Source: Lineus longissimus (taxonomy: Eukaryota > Nemertea > Pilidiophora > Heteronemertea > Lineidae). Taken from it: DNA of 64,000 nt. The DNA is taken from the NCBI RefSeq assembly GCF_910592395.1, contig NC_088320.1, positions 1,612,001 through 1,676,000 of the forward strand. The letters run 5' to 3'. The notes under the pieces are model-generated. The model saw only the letters and a program-made list of their open reading frames with translations. It ran no database searches and was not told the origin of the DNA. Below, piece after piece: positions 33,498 through 47,156 of this stretch. The position numbers and the translations under genes were made by a program. Each line of letters starts with the position of its first letter. The stretch's first letter is position 1.

Positions 33498-36400
33498 ATG
33501 GAGTACCACTGTGATGTGTGCAACATCTCTGTAAATTCAGGTACCCGAACAAAGCAGTTTATATCAAAATGAAGTGAACATCATGCTTAGAAAGAAATTG
33601 TTGTGAATTTCTTGACACTGTGCAAAGTGACACAAGAGAATGCTCTACAGGGTGTACCGAAAATAAAATGCATTGCTGTTCTGTATAGTTTTTCTTCTTA
33701 GTTTATACTTCCCTCAGCTTCTGCCTCTCTCTGTCTGCCGGGGAGGACCAGTGGGTTCAATGCACAATTGAAATAGGGCAACAATTTGTTTGAACTAAAC
33801 CAACAGTAAAAAAGCATTTTTCGATTTCTTACAGAGCAAATCCTCGAGGACCATTATCGTGGGAAGAAGCATCGTAAGATGCAGGACCAACATGGTGGTG
33901 CGGTGGGTGGCAAAGTAACTCGGACGCTTCGTGTTAAGAACTTCCCCCGAATACCATTCATTGACAATGAGCTGTGGGCGTACTTTGAGAGATATGGACC
34001 AGTCGAGGATGTTTATGTTGAATACAGATCATTTGTGAGTTAACGTCATGTGATGAACATGAATTTTAAAGAATGTCTTTCGTCTGCAGAGTTTTTTCAT
34101 GTTGTTACTCACTGTCTTGATTTAGCAAACCAGTAATGTGGTAGTGTACCTTGGGGCATACTATTTGTCCTTTGTCTTGAAAATAAAGGGTTCGTGTTAC
34201 CAAATCTATGTTGGTGACACTCAAGTTAACATAATACATTGATCTACTTTTCAGAGCTATGCCTTGGTGACCTTCAAGAAACCAGGGTCAGCCCACACAG
34301 CTCAGCAACAGAAGAGACACTGGCTTGGTGACTTCCTTCTTGAAGTGACCTTGAAGGAAGGCAGAGGTCATGGAAAAGACGATATGGCAAAACTGATGGA
34401 GAAGAAATCGGAGCAAGAGGGACCATCGTCTGCTACCGATATTGATGAAATGAATCACAGGCTCCTTGATGAAAATGAAACGGTTTGTACCGGTACTTGC
34501 CTTCAAATTGTAAAATATTGATTGAAAGAGAAGTGTGTGGACTGTGAGTCTTTCTGCTTTTGGAGGATATCGATATAAATTATAAACTTTATGTCTCTCT
34601 AACTGCATCCTCATCTAATTCAATTATGTTTCCAGTTGGATGACCAGATCAAGCGCCTTGTGGAAGAGGTCCAGCTGAGCCCAGAAGATATAGAGTTAAG
34701 GAAGTCTGTTGTTGACATGCTCCAGGGGGTCTTCTCATTATTCTTCCCAGGTATGCCAATGTCTGCTTCTGCATTTATTACATTTGAGATCATTACTTGC
34801 TTGACGCTAGACGGTACAGTTGGCACCCAATTGAAGTGTTTTCCCAGGGTGAAAAACTGTTGCTAGCTATTTCATATTTCACCCTGTTGTAATCTTATAA
34901 TCTTCTGTTGTAGGTTGTACGATCCACCAGTTTGGGTCTTCGGTCAATGGATTTGGTAGCACCAACAGTGACATGGACATCTTTCTGGATCTCAACCTCG
35001 ATAAACCCATCATGAAGGAACAGGTAAATGAAGTTATGTTTTTGGGACCCAAACAATCTAATGTCAGAAATTTTGATTTGAAGGCAATACCGCTTGTTAG
35101 TACTGCTAAATATGCAGTGAAGTAAAGAAATGTCTGCTTTTTGCAGTTTGTGGTAAATTCTTGAATCTGTCATTGAAGAGCCGAAGTTTAATTTGTAATC
35201 AAACAATGACCATCATATCAAATTGTAGGCGTTGATGATTCAATCCGCTTCCCAGTTACTGTTTGGGGGTCTGAATCCTGGCTTGACCTTTTCTAACCGA
35301 GATCATGTTCCATTACAGTTGAGATGAGAGTGGCTTGAGCAGTGGATGTTACTATAATCACATATCATCTAGAGCAATCGTGCGGTCCTTGTTCCGACGT
35401 ACATGAAAATCATATGGCTCCAAACGATTACAAATATCTCTCACGTTTCATCATATAAATGCATTACCTATTTATGATCAAGCTGGGCCACCTAAGTTTG
35501 GAATTGGACTGGCAGTTTTGCCGGGAAGTTGGTTCGGTTGGTCAGAATGTGCCAGATGTTACGAAACAATTTTTGCAGCAAGTAGACGAACAAAAAAGGC
35601 ACCGACTGAAACTGAAGTCACTGCCTTGTTCTACTCAAGGACTAAGTCATGTGACGTCAGGATCAATCGACCAAAATTAGGTGTCCCTTCTTGAGTACTG
35701 TGGAATGCCGTGTCATTGCGTTAAGCGAGTGGTTTACCGCAAAGCATAGCATTTTGCAGTATCTTTCTCCTGTAGGCAACTAAACAACCCCAGGCGTATC
35801 CCTATGTTAAACATATTGAGTCATTCCGGAACATGAAAGGATCATTTATGTCACGTGATGAGTTAGAGAAGGTGCCGGTTCTCGACAAGGCGAAACTCAT
35901 TGCCAAGATCTTGACGACTGCAGGGAAGGGCGTGTCTAATGTCCTGACCATCCCGAGCAACCGATGCCCTCTGGTGAGATTCGTGCACAACCCGACAGGA
36001 AAAAAGATCGACCTCAGTTTGAATAACAGGTGTGTACCTTAGTTCATCAATTATTTTGTTATTGGAGCAGTCACATCTGATGGCCTCAACATTATTCAAC
36101 AATATTGGCAAGACTTCCTCGGTGCTCTGCTGCAAAGTTTTTTAAACTGTCAGTGTCACTCAAATGGCCCATCATCTGCTGCTGTCTATTTTGTTGCCAT
36201 CATTATTCCCCATATTAATGGGTCATAACTAATGTTCGGAGTCTGAAAAATGTATCTTAGATGTTTCATTCTCGTAGCACTCATGGTGGGTAGGTACATT
36301 GCAGCGCCACTGAAGTTCCATTTCTTCTTTTTCATTCAGGATTGCGCTTGTGAATACCAGCCTGATCCAGTTCTACGTTGCATATGAGCGGAGATTCCAG

Positions 36401-38672
36401 CCCCTGATGCACACGATCCGTTACTGGGCAAAGGTCAAGGAGATCACGGGAAATATCAGTGCCGGACCTCGACTAACAAACTACGCACTCTCACTGCTGG
36501 TGATCTTCTACTTAGAAAATGTCAAACCCAAAGTGTTCCCAACTCCTGAAGAGCTTGCAATGATGTGTGGTAAGCTTGGTGATTTTCTACATTTGGTATG
36601 CTAATCTTGGTTTGGGCCCAAACTGAATTCCTCTGCCTGGACGTTGGGCCCAACTGCTGAAGAGCTTGCATTAAAGCATGGTAAGGTTGTTGAGCTTGCA
36701 AGTGCACTGTTTTGTTGACTTCTCTATGTGTAATTTTGGCTTCTGCATGGATTGCCCCAGCCGAACCGAGCTGTACTTATATAGTTATAATATCTTAGTT
36801 TTAGAATCTTGCCATCAAGGTTTACTTATGAACAGCAGCAAATCAATTGCCATTGGCTGTGCGTCATGTCATTTACCTAAACTATTCATTTTCTAGCTGA
36901 TTCTGATCGGAACCGGATTGACATGTGGGACTGCACCCTAATGACAGACAAGGACAAGGTCCCCAAGTCATCAAACACAATGACTGTTTGTGAGTATGAT
37001 CTGTTTCAAGCAGGAGCAGCATAACAACTTGATTCTTCTGGGGATTCTGGCTCATAATCGGAAAGTCATGGGTTGTGGTGTGCTCATTTATGACAGTGGT
37101 CCTTGAGCCTTCATGGTGTTCAATGACAGTTTACATCTGAAATTGTTGTTGTGGTCAGCAAGGTCTGTCATAAGCCACACCTGAAGACCAAGCAGTAGGG
37201 ATAGCCGAATAAAGTTGTCTGCTCGAACACGAACCAGCCAGTTGTGTGTGTGAATATTGCCTGTGTTGAAAGGAGTATAAGAATTCTTTAAGTAAAAGTT
37301 CCATCGTTTCCTTTCAGTGGAGCTCTTGACTGGATTCTTCAAGTTCTACTCTGAGTTTGACTGTGTGAACAATGTGATCAGCGTTAGGACTGGAGTGGCC
37401 ATCCCGATAGGTCGCATCAGTCAACACTTGAGTGGAAGTGCCCTGACTAATTTTAGAGTAAGTGTAAAATAACCTCATCTAGAACTGGTCAGTGATTTCG
37501 AAGATACGGGGGTTTCCTGTTCTGATCAAGTTCTTATATGATTTTAAACCACATAACTCAAGAACCCATGGTAAAACAACTGTGAGCTTACAAACCTTGT
37601 AACTGTAAAAACTCTTTGCATAAAAAGATGTTAGAGTGAGTGAGTGAGATTATCCTAACTGTAATCGTTTCTCCTTTTTGCGCAGGTTGGTCCTTTCTGC
37701 ATCCAGGATCCTTTTGTCCTTGAGCACAATACAGCCCTGAATGTTAATGAGAGAACATCCAAGATGATCTATGAGGAATTCCACATTGCCTACCAGAAAC
37801 TGAAAAACCCCTCGTTTGGCCAGAAAAGCGAAACACAAAGTTGGGGCCTTCCATATCTATTCTCAAAGGAAAACATTGAAGTCAGCATGCCCAAGGCCCC
37901 AGTCAAGGCTGCAGAGTGCTTGATCTCCATTCCGATGACCTTTGGAACATGTCCAAAACTTTTCACGATTGCCGCGTCCCAAGGCTTGGATTTGAATGAG
38001 TCATGGTGCATGTACGTTTGCAAAGCTGTCAAGTTCACACTAGAGAAGGTCTTGTCTGCAGACGTTAAGACGTTCATGGACAAGACCTTGGAGTCTTTGG
38101 TGATTGATATCCAGGCAGACGACAACAAGCAAATGGAAGCGTCTGCTTCTGAGGAAAATACTGAAGGAGGGGAGGGGTGCTCACAGGGGGATGAAAAGGT
38201 TGATTTGGGTTCTAAGCGAGGAGCCACAGAGGATTTAGACTCGGACTCCAAGAAGATCAAGACAGCAGAAGAGCAGGAGGCTTGTAATGCACCATCTGGT
38301 GGAAAGAAAGGATTGTCACCCGCCCCGCCTGAGAAGTTACAGGAGTGGGAAGAAACAGAAGACTTGCTGATGGTCTGCCATGCGAGTGTCAAACATAAAG
38401 TATGGACAGATCGCAAGCGCTTTAGTAAGAATGTGCAAAAGCGTGGTGCGTCACCGATAGTGTTCGAAGCGAAGGTCACAAATGAGATCAAAGAGTCTGG
38501 TGAGCATAAAATGTGGTCGCCGGTCTTGTTCACACTCGAGATGTTTAAGGATATGAACCCTTGTCAGGTCAATCTCTGCATGAAGCTGGAGTCGCCTGAA
38601 ATGAGAGGAGACTTTAATATGTTGTTTGCTTTCTTGAAGCAGTTCATACCTAAGGTTTTGGCCAATGTCTAA
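33498..38672 (+). CDS. TUT1: Speckle-targeted poly(A) polymerase / U6 snRNA terminal uridylyltransferase
   Basis: Ten exons: 33498-33540, 33835-34034, 34255-34482, 34636-34750, 34914-35023, 35776-36029, 36340-36569, 36897-36989, 37318-37457, 37686-38672 (2400 nt, 799 aa). The enzyme adds uridines to U6 snRNA and polyadenylates some mRNAs in the nucleus. Domains in order: matrin-type C2H2 zinc finger (Cys5, Cys8, His21, His27); RRM about 42-115 (LRVKNFP, ALVTFKK); nucleotidyltransferase core with GSSVNGFG and the D-M-D pair at 215/217 plus a third Asp near 311 (KKIDLSL); PAP-associated region (LTNYALSLLVIFYLE, FCIQDPF); an acidic linker with KKIKTAEE; and a C-terminal KA-1-like region ending KQFIPKVLANV. 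All catalytic residues are kept. It is shorter than human TUT1 mainly in the central proline-rich insert. Confidence 0.95.
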
Positions 38673-39143
38673 GGCCTGTGGCTCAAATTGTGCATTGTTT
38701 ACCAAGAGTGGAAGAAAACATTGTTAGCTTCAGTTCTGGTGGAACTTTGGAGAACTGTGAGCAAATATTTAGACTGGTGTCAGTGGAGAGGCTGCCCGAC
38801 ATTGTGTTCATGGTGTATTCACTCTGAAAAAATTGCTAGTCTTCTTTTATTGTTTAATGTTGTAACAACATTATGATGGGTTGGCGATGGGCCAGGTATT
38901 GGGTTGCAAGCTCCTGCTAGGGAATAGGAATGGTGAAAGTTGTTGTTCATCTTTTGTGCTTGGCAAGTGTAAGTCCCGCTTTGTTTGTTCAGGAAGCCGA
39001 TGCCAGTTTAGTGAATCACTGGCAACTGTTTGTTGTTTGGGACATGTTTATCATCGACGGCTTTAACTGTGGGGCGATTTCTCCAGCCTTATCAGTTTGG
39101 TCTGCGAAATAGTTGTTCTTTCTTGTAAATTGGCCGATTTTGT

Positions 39144-39149
39144 AATAAA
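39144..39149 (+). terminator. Poly(A) signal of TUT1
   Basis: AATAAA lies 472 bp after the TUT1 stop and about 150 bp before the stop of the convergent RBBP9 gene, so the two 3' ends are close or overlapping. Confidence 0.65.
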
Positions 39150-39299
39150 TGATCATGGCATTCTATATTGTTGACTTTCCTGCTTCTGCACACTTCAAAA
39201 CTGAACTCAGCAATGGGATTAGAATGAATGACATCATACCGAACACAGATATTAACAAATTCAATTTGTTTTATTTGAATACAACTAATAGGTAAATAA

Positions 39300-40278
<979 letters not shown>

Positions 40279-41632
40279 TTTCAACTTGAAGACGTCTTAC
40301 TTGGGGCTTTCCGGCAGGCTAGAAACAACCTGAATTTAGATAACATGAAATTGAGAACATGAATAATGAATAAGATAAAGAATTCCAAGCACTACTGTTG
40401 TATTTGCACAGGTTACAAACGTAATAAGTCCTGAATTTGCCTTCTAACGTCCGGATCCTTTATTCTAACACTGCTTCACAAAATTATACACACCAAAGTC
40501 ATAACTGATTAAATAGTTCGTCGGGATGACGATTTGTGCACGTGATTATAAAATACTCGGGAGACTGGAATAACTCTCTATCGCTCTCTTTCTATCTCTC
40601 TCTCTCTCTCTGCCGAGAGCGTGCGGACAGCTGTTTTGTATTCACGCGCAGCTTTGTCTGCACCAATCAGGGGGCAACGTTGATGCGTCTCCATCCAATG
40701 AGGAGCCGCATCAATGCTGACGTAATTGATCACGCTGGGGAGAATGGAGGATTAAAAGTAGACCGTGGGAATTTTCACAGGTATATTATCTGAACCCAAT
40801 TCCAATAATCCCGCACACTTAATTCCAAGAATTACACATTACAGTGCTACTCATAAGAAAGGTCTTACAATTACTATTACAACACTACTCATACTGAAGT
40901 CAGTGAAGAAGGAAGGCAAGTACGACCGTCTATATCAAGGGTAATACTAGTAGTAGCAATGTCAAATCCATCTGTATACACTAGTCACCTTGTTGTTTAG
41001 TCAACTTAGCTAACTGATTCACTATTTGCCTCAAATCACCTAGATGGTGAGGGATGATGAAAAAGGGCTTTATCTGCCAAACAAACCACGTGTAGTGACC
41101 ACGTGTCAATGTTTATTTACATTTACTTCCGGGTTGCACATTCCGAGAAATGAAAATTTACGACCTCAAAAACCCATGCCCCTCTTACGAAATCTATGAC
41201 ATGACATCCCAATATCTTAGATCGATGAGATTCTTGAATGCTTCAGTGATTGTCTGCTGTATGCAATAGGGATATTTTCAAGTAGATGATAATAGAAATC
41301 TACTTTAAATAAGTCAATAAATAAAATGCCTTGCCATGTGTGGATATTGAACAAATTGCTGCGCACGCACCTGCCCGCTCAGAATTGTGGGATGCATTTA
41401 TGGGTTTGGTTCGCCGCCATGATGGATCGTGAATTTCGTCGAAAAAAGCTTGGATAAAACACGAAATAGATGAAAATGTGAGGTGGTAGGAGCGGTTAGG
41501 GCCAGCTTATAAGCTAGATGGAATTATATCCTACCGCCTCCACCTAAAATTTCCTAGTTTTGATCGACAGTTTTTGTGTAAATTTAAATAGCAGTATCGT
41601 CGGACCTAATTAGCATATTCGAGGTCGTCAAA
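40279..41632. promoter_or_regulatory. Intergenic region between divergent RBBP9 and EPC genes, with three CACGTG E-boxes
   Basis: The 1.35-kb interval separates two start codons facing away from each other. It contains CACGTG at 40539-40544, 41087-41092 and 41100-41105, the last two starting 13 bp apart, and a (TC)n tract at about 40586-40612. CACGTG is the core site of Myc/Max, USF and MiT/TFE proteins. No coding frame was found. Confidence 0.4.
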
Positions 41633-44600
41633 ATGAGTAAGCTGTCGTTCAGGGCCCGGGCGCTTGACGCCAGCAAGCCTATGCCGGTTTATGAGGCTGA
41701 AGATATTCCTGATTTACCAGATTTTGCAGCCATTAATCGTGCAGTACCGCAAATGCCCACGGGAATGGAGAAAGAAGAGGAATCGGTACGTCCTCTTTGT
41801 TGCCCTTCGCCCGGATTTTTGATTGGCCGCCATCTTGGAATTGGCGCGCAAATTTATTGCGCCGTATTTTCGAAAGTGCTTGTCTGATGCCTTTATCGTA
41901 CGTTGCACTTAATCTTGGGGTTAATAATGATAGTTCAAAACGATCAGTTTTCTTTAAAATGTCGAAAGTCCGCACAATTCTTCATCCGAATTTTCGAAAA
42001 GTCACGTGACCCTTTGCAATGCATTCTCCGTACAGAAGTCATCTCGTGTGCATTCGCTGTGCAAAATGTACTGGCTTGTACATTAACCAATAAGAATGTA
42101 CAGTGGATATTGAAAAATAACCTATTACTTTGTCATGCATCCAAACTGAGTAAAATTTTCTCAGCATATCTCGTCAAATTGAATGTTCGGTTTGAATGCA
42201 CTTTTTATGAGAAGTCGACTGACCGACAGTTTTGGAAAAAAAACAATGCAAGAAATTCCTGATTTTCACATTTTCTGGGAATCCCCTTGTGCTATATTTG
42301 GCCTTTAGGTAATTGGGGCCTAAAACCCGAAAAATGACACTCAACAAGTGAGTAAGAAGTTTGATAAAAAGATTATGTGAACTGTCATTTTAGTCTTGCC
42401 ATTACTTTTCACACTCCAGGAACATCATCTTCAACGAGCATTATCAGCACAACAAGTTTATGGAACATCCGAAGTCTTGGTCATCCCGATTCCCGAGATT
42501 GATGCTGCTAACGAAGTTCATCATGATAAACTGTATACATCCGATTACAAGCAGCCAAAACAGTACATCCATGTACAAGGTATATCACAATAATCATGTC
42601 TGTTTAACATTCATATGACTGTCACAACCAGTCCAATACATGATCGTCAGTGACACATTGGCATCACTCTCCAACTATTGACCAACCAGATGTGACTGTT
42701 GTTGAATGGTCACAACCAGTCTGTGCAGGATAACACAATAGACGCTGAACCAATGCTGGCATGATGCGATGGCACAACCATCATTTGATGGTGTCCGAGT
42801 TGCATCAGCAACAACTACCAACCATCCTCGGGTGTTTAAAATGAGATTTTCTGATTGCAGCATTTAGTATGGATCAGGAGATACCTGATTATGACATGGA
42901 CAGTGAAGACGAGAACTGGCTTCAGAAACAAGTGAAGAAAATGGAAGTGACGCCATTGCAGTTTGAGGAGATGATGGACCGGTTGGAGAAGGGCAGCGGT
43001 CAGCAGGTTAGTATTGGGAGAGAAACAGGCCAGTGTCAGGTGGAAGGATTTTCAAGACGTGGTCTTTCTGCTTGGTTGTGACATTTCACAAATCCTGTCT
43101 CGCGAATTACCAGTGCTGTCTTTTCTTTTCAGGTTGTGACCTTACAGGAAGCCAAACTTTTGCTCAAGGAAGATGATGATCTAATTATTGCAGTGTATGA
43201 CTACTGGCTGAACAAACGATTACGAATGGTAGGTTTTGTTGGTCTTCGAAATATATTGGAATTGGTTCAGGTGTCCTCGACCAGCTCAATTTTGATGACC
43301 TTGACTGGATGCAGTCGAAGAGGTGGAACAGTCTCAAAAGAAGAGAAAAAATGCCTATAGGCATGCCGATATCCCTATATGAAGTTGTCTTTTTTCCAGC
43401 AACATCCTCTCATTCCATCTGTCAAGACCGAAAAACGGGACGGCTCGACGACGAACAATCCATACGTGGCATTCAGACGCCGCACAGAAAAGATGCAGAC
43501 GAGAAAGAATCGTAAAAATGACGAAACATCCTATGAGAGGATGCTCAAACTACGAAGGGACCTCAGCCGGGCAGTGTAAGTTCCATGCAGGAGTAGAAAA
43601 TGTATTTTCAGGCTCAGAAGTGCAAGACTCCAGTTCTATGTTGAATCGTTATAGCGACTTCCAGTATTTATCAAACGTAATTTTCAACTTATAATGTAAT
43701 CGAATTGGTTGATGATCTGTTGTCTCTCTTTCAGCACGTTGTTGGAAATGATCAAACGGAGAGAAAAAACGAAAAAAGAACTGCTGCAGCTTACCATTGA
43801 GATTGTTGAGAAAAGGTATGTGTTTGGGGTAGAATCTGATCTTCCCTGGGTCCCTGTTGAAGTGAAGCAGAAACCCTCAAATTCCTTGACTGTCATAAAA
43901 TTGAGGGTTATGCATTAGGAATAGGATCTGAGGGCAAACTTCAAGTGCTGTGCAAAAGGGTGAGCAAAATACCCGCCTTTAAATGTCTCTGAAAACTAGA
44001 ATGATAGAGCCCTCAGTCACTAATCGACTCTAATCTTTCAGATACCAAGTTCAAGACTTCAACGGCACATTGTTGGCTGAAGCTTTGGCACAGAGACACA
44101 AAATACCTTCATTCATTCCTGTTAACCAGTTTGCTCCGGGCAGAGAATGGGCGAGAAAAAAATCTGTAAGCTAAATTCAATCGAGATATTTCTGTAACTG
44201 CTATTAGCTACTGGTTCATATAATATTGATTGATGTTGTTGATTATGTTGCATAACCATTATTTGTCTTCACCATCCTGCTGCCCCATTCAAACATCAGA
44301 AAATCAATAATGTCAAAGTGGCATTCTTGCAAAAACTGCTCCTCACAGATATATGTGATTTTAAACTCGAGTGTCGCTTGTAATTTTAGAAGTGTTTTCT
44401 ACTGTCTTGCTTCAGGAGGATAATGGTTATGTTAGGAAGAAACGTGAATACAAGAAGAGGAAGCATAAACAGGCCTCTGCAGTTCCGTCAGTCAGTACGC
44501 AACCTACGCCCCAGTTACCTCAGTACAATGAAGTGGATGTGTTACACACCGATGCTTACTCATCAGATGACGAAGCCATTTCTCCTGTAAGTCTAGAGAG

Positions 44601-47156
44601 GGTCTATAATTCTTTTTTGGGGGATTTGAACCTCTCCAATATCAGTGATCCAGTGTGGGGAGACAAGCTCATAGTCTCTGAAATCCATAGCCAAACTCTT
44701 GGGATGCATTCCATTTAGTTGCTTCAAAAGACTTGAGTCTGTTGTTGAAGAATCAATATGATGAAGACTTGCCAAGACCTAATCAGGCTGGTTGCCTCTG
44801 AACTTACACTTGCCTTTGTTATTGTTCCAAGTCTAATAGCTAAACGTCAATTTTCAGGCCATGTCGCCGTCTGATCATGAAGATGAAAATGACCCTGATG
44901 GTATCTATGCATTTAGGAGGAAGAAGGGCTGTAGCTATTTAGCAGTAAGTGTGCATAATGGTTCGTTTTTCAAGCGCTCTTGTTCCAGATATGATTAAGG
45001 CGAATTGGTTATGAAATTGGGGTTCATGAGCCATAGCTACTTGTAGTCGGACCAGATTTTCCGTTGGGTCCATTTTGTGTGAATTGTTCCTGATGGTTTG
45101 CTAGTCATCTTTACTTCGTGACCGTAATGTCATTTGACTGCAGGTCCATGAATTGTTCCTTCCGTGATTTGAAACTATGGCTAACAAAGTGTTCACCTGT
45201 TTTCAGCCTGTCACTGGTACTCTTGGGAACTGGCCGTGGTCAAGTCCAGAAGAAGGTGGAGCTGGTGATCCAAGATATAGATATGTTTTAACGTCATTGA
45301 CAACGCCGCGGCGATGTATAGGTTTTTCTCGGCGGCGTGTTGGTAGAGGGGGAAGGTAGGTCGACTGTGTCAAGATTGGAGGGAACATTTGAACAAGACT
45401 CCTTTGACTGGAAAGTTGCTCCAAAGAAAAGACATTTTGATTGGTGGTTTGATTAATTGTGAAAACATGGAATAGTAACATATCAAGAACTGATATTGCT
45501 AATGTAGGTAGGTTTTTTCCATTGAACATGGTCGTTTTGTGTTTTCAGAATAATACTAGATCGGGCACATACAGAATGGGACGACTGTTTAACAGATTTA
45601 GACTTGACCAGCTCAAGCTCATATTCGGGAGATTACAGCGACTTCCTATCACATATCCGAGACAATAATTGGTAGGTGTAGGTATGGCTCTCATCCAAAC
45701 CAATCACTGTAAAGGCAAACGCTTGAAACTTCCTTGCTATATTTGATGATAGTTCTACAAAAATGTGCTGCATTCCCTGAGGACAGTTGGCCGATGGAAC
45801 CTAAGAGACAACATCCATTCATCTCCATTGTATTTTGTGACTACATTTCAGGTTGCATTTCCGGCCGCGAACGCCACCAATCGATGAATCGCCACAACCA
45901 GGGACTTTATCACCGCCATTGGAAATGGTGACGGAATTCAATTTCGAAAGTTTCCAAAATCACCAGGAGCAGCTCTTACAAATGCAACGCGAGCAGCAAG
46001 AACAAATGCTACGCTATCAAACTACAGACTTAGATAGTTCAGTTGACTTAGAACATTCCTTTTCTTCGCAACCGACGTCGAGGTTTACCCTGGATTCGGC
46101 GACTGCACAATTTGCTGCTTCTGCGGTGGTGAATTCGTCGGTTCAAGTCGCTGTGGAGACTGTTCCGCTGGTTTCTGTTGGTGCTACACAACTCACTCAC
46201 ACTTCTACTACAACGCTCACTAACGGACCAATTAACACTGATAGTAAGTATCTGCTTCAGTGTTAGCCTGACTTCTGACCTAAATGGATATCCAGGTTGA
46301 ACTCTTCTTTGGCAGTAAACGTTGTTGGGGAGTAGGTCACGTCCAAGACTGCACAATCTATGGGATAATTTGATGGGTTTCTTGCTATTTCTTTGGTTAG
46401 AAATTTTTCAGATGCGGACATTACATCTTGACTTGTTATCCTGTTCGATGCAAGAACTTCTAGGACATAACTAAATTTCCCAATCTTTGTTTCAGATAAA
46501 AGCAATGTATTTTCCACTTCGCCAGCAGCCACTGTGCTACAGCTCAACTATCCCATTCTAACAAGTTCGGGGACTACGGGTAGTCAGTCATCAGTATCAT
46601 CATCATCCTTAGCGTCATCTGCGGCAGCGAATGTCGTCGTGGCGACAACATCATCCATGTCATCAAGTAGTCAGCCAATCGCTGTCGTCAATACATCCTG
46701 TTCCCTGCCATCTTTGCTGAAAATCCCTGCCAAGAATTCAACGACCACCATGCAGGTCCCTTTGTAAGTATTTGGTGCCTTCCTCTTCAGTGATGTTTAT
46801 TTCATGAAGAGAAAAAACACCAGAGACCAAGAATAAGTAATGACTCGTGTTTTTTATTCTTGTATGGGCTGGTCCCCTTATAGTTCAAGGTTCGCGTTAT
46901 GGAGTCAGCTTCAACATCGCTGAGTATTTCCCACCTCTCCGAGTCAATGCCAGCCACATCCTTGAGTAAATCCAGCTTCGAGCTGAAGGCCAACTCTAAA
47001 CAAGGCTCTTGTATGAATGCTACATACAATTCACCATATCTTGGAAATTCTTTCCTAATGTGTATTTATTTCTGCTGCAGAGAGAATCATGACAGTTCAT
47101 CACCTGTGAATAGTATTGTAAAAGACAATAGTGCAGTGCTCATGGAAGTTACTTGA
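41633..47156 (+). CDS. EPC1: Enhancer of polycomb homolog (EPC1/EPC2)
   Basis: Fourteen exons: 41633-41785, 42420-42579, 42861-43006, 43133-43228, 43400-43575, 43735-43815, 44042-44165, 44416-44586, 44858-44944, 45207-45355, 45549-45671, 45852-46243, 46496-46763, 47081-47156 (2202 nt, 733 aa). It is the scaffold subunit of the NuA4/TIP60 histone acetyltransferase complex. The EPcA region opens with MSKLSFRARALD and continues through AVPQMPTGMEKEEE, QFEEMMDRLEKGSGQQ, LQEAKLLLKEDDDL, VAFRRRTEKMQTRKNRKND and MLKLRRDLSRAV. Later blocks are DNDPDG-like NDPDGIYAFRRKKG, GNWPW, RCIGFSRRRVGRGGR, WLHFRPRTPP, a Gln-rich stretch, SATAQFAASA, a Ser-rich tail and the conserved end AVLMEVT. A single invertebrate gene is probably co-orthologous to vertebrate EPC1 and EPC2, so the symbol is nominal. 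The 46763-47081 junction yields VPLENHDSS, matching the vertebrate VPRENHES. Confidence 0.95.
42001..42010. promoter_or_regulatory. GTCACGTGAC palindrome in EPC intron 1
   Basis: This 10-bp perfect palindrome matches the extended M-box/CLEAR-type E-box bound by MiT/TFE factors. It lies 215 bp inside intron 1. A chance occurrence is possible. Confidence 0.3.

Noticed and set aside
34264-34521. An 85-codon frame as its own gene
   Set aside because: It is TUT1 exon 3 reading into its intron; the RRM sequence continues in exon 4.
46899-47156. A separate gene starting at the ATG at 46899
   Set aside because: Its last 25 codons are the conserved EPC C-terminus in the same frame, so it belongs to EPC as an intronic or alternative segment.
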